This document shows positions 17,084 to 18,823 of a stretch of 18,823 bases of DNA, piece after piece. Location of the stretch: positions 1 to 18,823 of the forward strand of contig SGPL01000522.1 in NCBI GenBank assembly GCA_004802705.1, in the 5' to 3' direction. Position numbers and translations under genes: made by a program. The stretch is from Bondarzewia mesenterica. Its lineage: Eukaryota; Basidiomycota; Agaricomycetes; Russulales; Bondarzewiaceae. The first letter of the stretch is position 1. Each line of letters begins with the position of its first letter. Below the pieces are notes generated by a model. It ran no database searches. It worked only from the letters and a program-made list of their open reading frames with translations, and was not told where the DNA came from.

Positions 17084-18136
17084 NATAAGAAAGATGAATG
17101 ATACAAATCTAGCAAGGCTTTTGAGATCAATGATAATGAAGGCAATGAGCATGCAGATCTATGCATGCATGCTGAACTCATTATGCTAATTTGATGCNTG
17201 CAAATAGAATCTNATCTTCTCTACTCTGAGTCTGCTTCCTCAGCCTCTCTCTNNAGCATCTCCTTCAGTTCCCTTNACATTTAGCTAGTAATGATGATNT
17301 GTGGGGATCATCTGTAGTNAAATAACTGTCAGACTGCATACCACAAAGCANNAACCTGCTGCNATACTACCTTCTCTATCCATTCACCTATCNGCAAACT
17401 CTCTGCTTTTACTCATANTAACTCNGGACTAAAATCATGAAGAATGAGGAAGATGCTGAAGTNCGAGTCATAAAANAATAGCTTGCTGATCAGAATTTTA
17501 CNTGTAGATAATAGAGCAATAAGAAGAGTGATTGTGNTAAACAGGAATATGACAGAGTAGAAGTCTGACAAATACTAAGTAGAGATAATATAATTCATGA
17601 GCTTGAGTGATGGAAGTGNTTGATGCATTAGGGAAGAGAGGAATGATGAGGGGGGATGAATTATGTATGCTTCATCAATGGACCAATGTGAAGTCATACT
17701 NAATTTTGTTAGAGTAAAGTTAGAACGTGCTGAATTTAAGATCTCANAAGATAAAGGGGCATATGGTAGGAGATAANTAATGGGGAGAGAAGGCTTANAA
17801 GATGGAGGTGTCAANATGGTGAATGATGATTGTGATTNAGCCATACAATACATGTTTTTGTATGTGTCTATTATATGCCTCAATTACCTTACGCTTCTAA
17901 GTGATTCTGATCTTATCAGCTTNAGTCTCAACTTCACTTAGTGATTTTGAATAGCAAGTGATCCTTCGGCAAACTCCTGCTCATGCATCTGNAATTAATT
18001 TAGAAATTCTAAATGATCTCTNGTTGTCTGCTCGAGGCCTAAGCTCTTTATCCAGGCAATAGCATGAGTACATATCAATATAATATTAGAGTTTTAAACA
18101 ATTTCAGAGCATGACAGCATCTTTAACTNTAAATAA
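17084..18136. other. AT-rich stretch, no recognised gene
   Basis: Pieces such as KAFEINDNEGNEHADLCMHA (near 17110) look like decayed coding DNA, but no family is recognised. A minus-strand frame of about 100 codons at 17575-17883 has no domain. Confidence 0.4.
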
Positions 18137-18823
18137 AACTTACATTNTTTATNAAGATGTGACTTAAATTTATCAATATTATCTCAACTTAATGAAGGAA
18201 TCACAAGATGTGAGCAATTCACTTATAATGATCTTATACAAGAAATTAATGGGCCTATTTTACTTTTAAATTGTGATTTAATTTGTAATTCCTGCCTATG
18301 TGAACTAAAAATAGGTAAAATNCNACATGAATCTTTANCAAATAGCAATTAGATAGGAGAAATCTCATCATAACTTAAAGGATTAATATANGCTGAAAAA
18401 ATNCTTATATTGTGAGCTTGTTATAATTAATATATAATTAAAGTATCATCTAGNATGCATAAAATTAAATCTAATGCTATATTTTTCTCAATGCTTATAC
18501 TAAAAGTATATGTAAAATTACCTCTTAGTCGTGATAAGTTAAATGAAGTACTTGCATATATTTATACTAGACCAATAAGGCCNATATAATTAGATCATAA
18601 ATGAACTTCTCTTTTAGTGCNAAGAAACAAAGTTGCATCTGCACTTGAGTAGTTGAAATTAAATNATGAAGATTATGCTAATTTAGAAATATCACAAGAG
18701 AGTTTGAATTTATATAAAGATAATGAACCTGCAGTAGCATGTTTATATTATATAAATCAAGGACATAANAANGAANTNGAATCTNTAGCAAAATATGAAG
18801 CTGATGAANAAGAAGGTNTAAAT
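18137..18823 (+). pseudogene. Helitron protein relic with DUF6570-type domain, cut by window edge
   Basis: A single frame runs 687 bp with no frameshift, broken only by in-frame stops at 18350, 18371, 18413, 18428, 18587, 18602 and 18650. Readable blocks follow the order of the domain preceding the Helitron helicase-like region in mushroom-type fungi: ITRCEQF, INGPILL, a Cys pair in CNSC, then KVSS-x-MHKIKSNAI, LNEVLAYIYTRP, a block reading LLV-x-RNKVASALE, then LKLN-x-EDYANLEIS, and an acidic tail. The stop at 18350 sits where NGLW-IGE normally has Trp, that at 18650 where ALEW-LKLN has Trp, and that at 18602 where K-R-TPLLV has Arg, so each equals one G-to-A or C-to-T change. In an intact Helitron this protein would also carry Rep endonuclease and helicase domains for rolling-circle transposition; none is in the window. 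Confidence 0.75.

Noticed and set aside
17575..17883. 102-codon minus-strand frame
   Set aside because: AT-rich with Ns, no recognised domain, and surrounded by decayed sequence.

Overview
The window looks like nuclear DNA of a filamentous basidiomycete-type fungus. The signs are a eukaryotic tRNA-Leu gene without an encoded CCA, short introns with GTATGT-type donors, fungal-style ankyrin repeats, a TG...CA LTR element, and a decayed Helitron open reading frame of the kind common in mushroom-forming fungi. The species cannot be read from the sequence. Scattered N calls, dense after about 11.6 kb, mean single-base conclusions there are fragile.

Layout. (1) 1-3653: GC-balanced host DNA with the 5' end of a leftward gene at the edge (1-76), a tRNA-Leu(AAG) at 1685-1764, and an unrecognised rightward gene near 2746-3625 whose exons I could not join with confidence. 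(2) 3654-10879: a composite LTR element arranged LTR-internal-LTR-internal-LTR, with three near-identical LTRs of 578-580 bp and two internal regions of about 2.75 kb. Neither internal region encodes a recognisable gag, protease, reverse transcriptase or integrase. (3) 10880-11639: remains of an ankyrin-repeat gene on the minus strand, cut by the last LTR, then short tandem repeats. (4) 11640-18823: an AT-rich block of decayed sequence holding an intron-bearing gene relic, two stretches of Helitron-like coding relic, an 85-bp direct repeat, and a foldback element of about 1 kb with a tRNA-like sequence between its arms.

The most unusual content is in the internal regions of the LTR element, which are packed with small inverted repeats. 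Each holds about 20 copies of one motif: an AGTTTWA-like leader, then a 4-6 bp stem closed over a 6-nt loop close to RTNNYG. The stem sequences differ from copy to copy while pairing is kept, including changes that simple C-to-T decay cannot produce. A second family, four copies per unit, has the a-b-a'-b' order of an H-type pseudoknot, with both helices changing in step. A third has three copies of a TCCCTATTGGGA core enclosed by pairing outer arms. I read the element as a non-autonomous LTR element (LARD-like) carrying a large, possibly structured, non-coding insert. That RNA or DNA structure is selected is inference; the pairing itself is visible in the sequence.

The genes here do not form a pathway. 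The tRNA and the two GC-balanced genes are ordinary host content, and the rest is mobile DNA and its remains.
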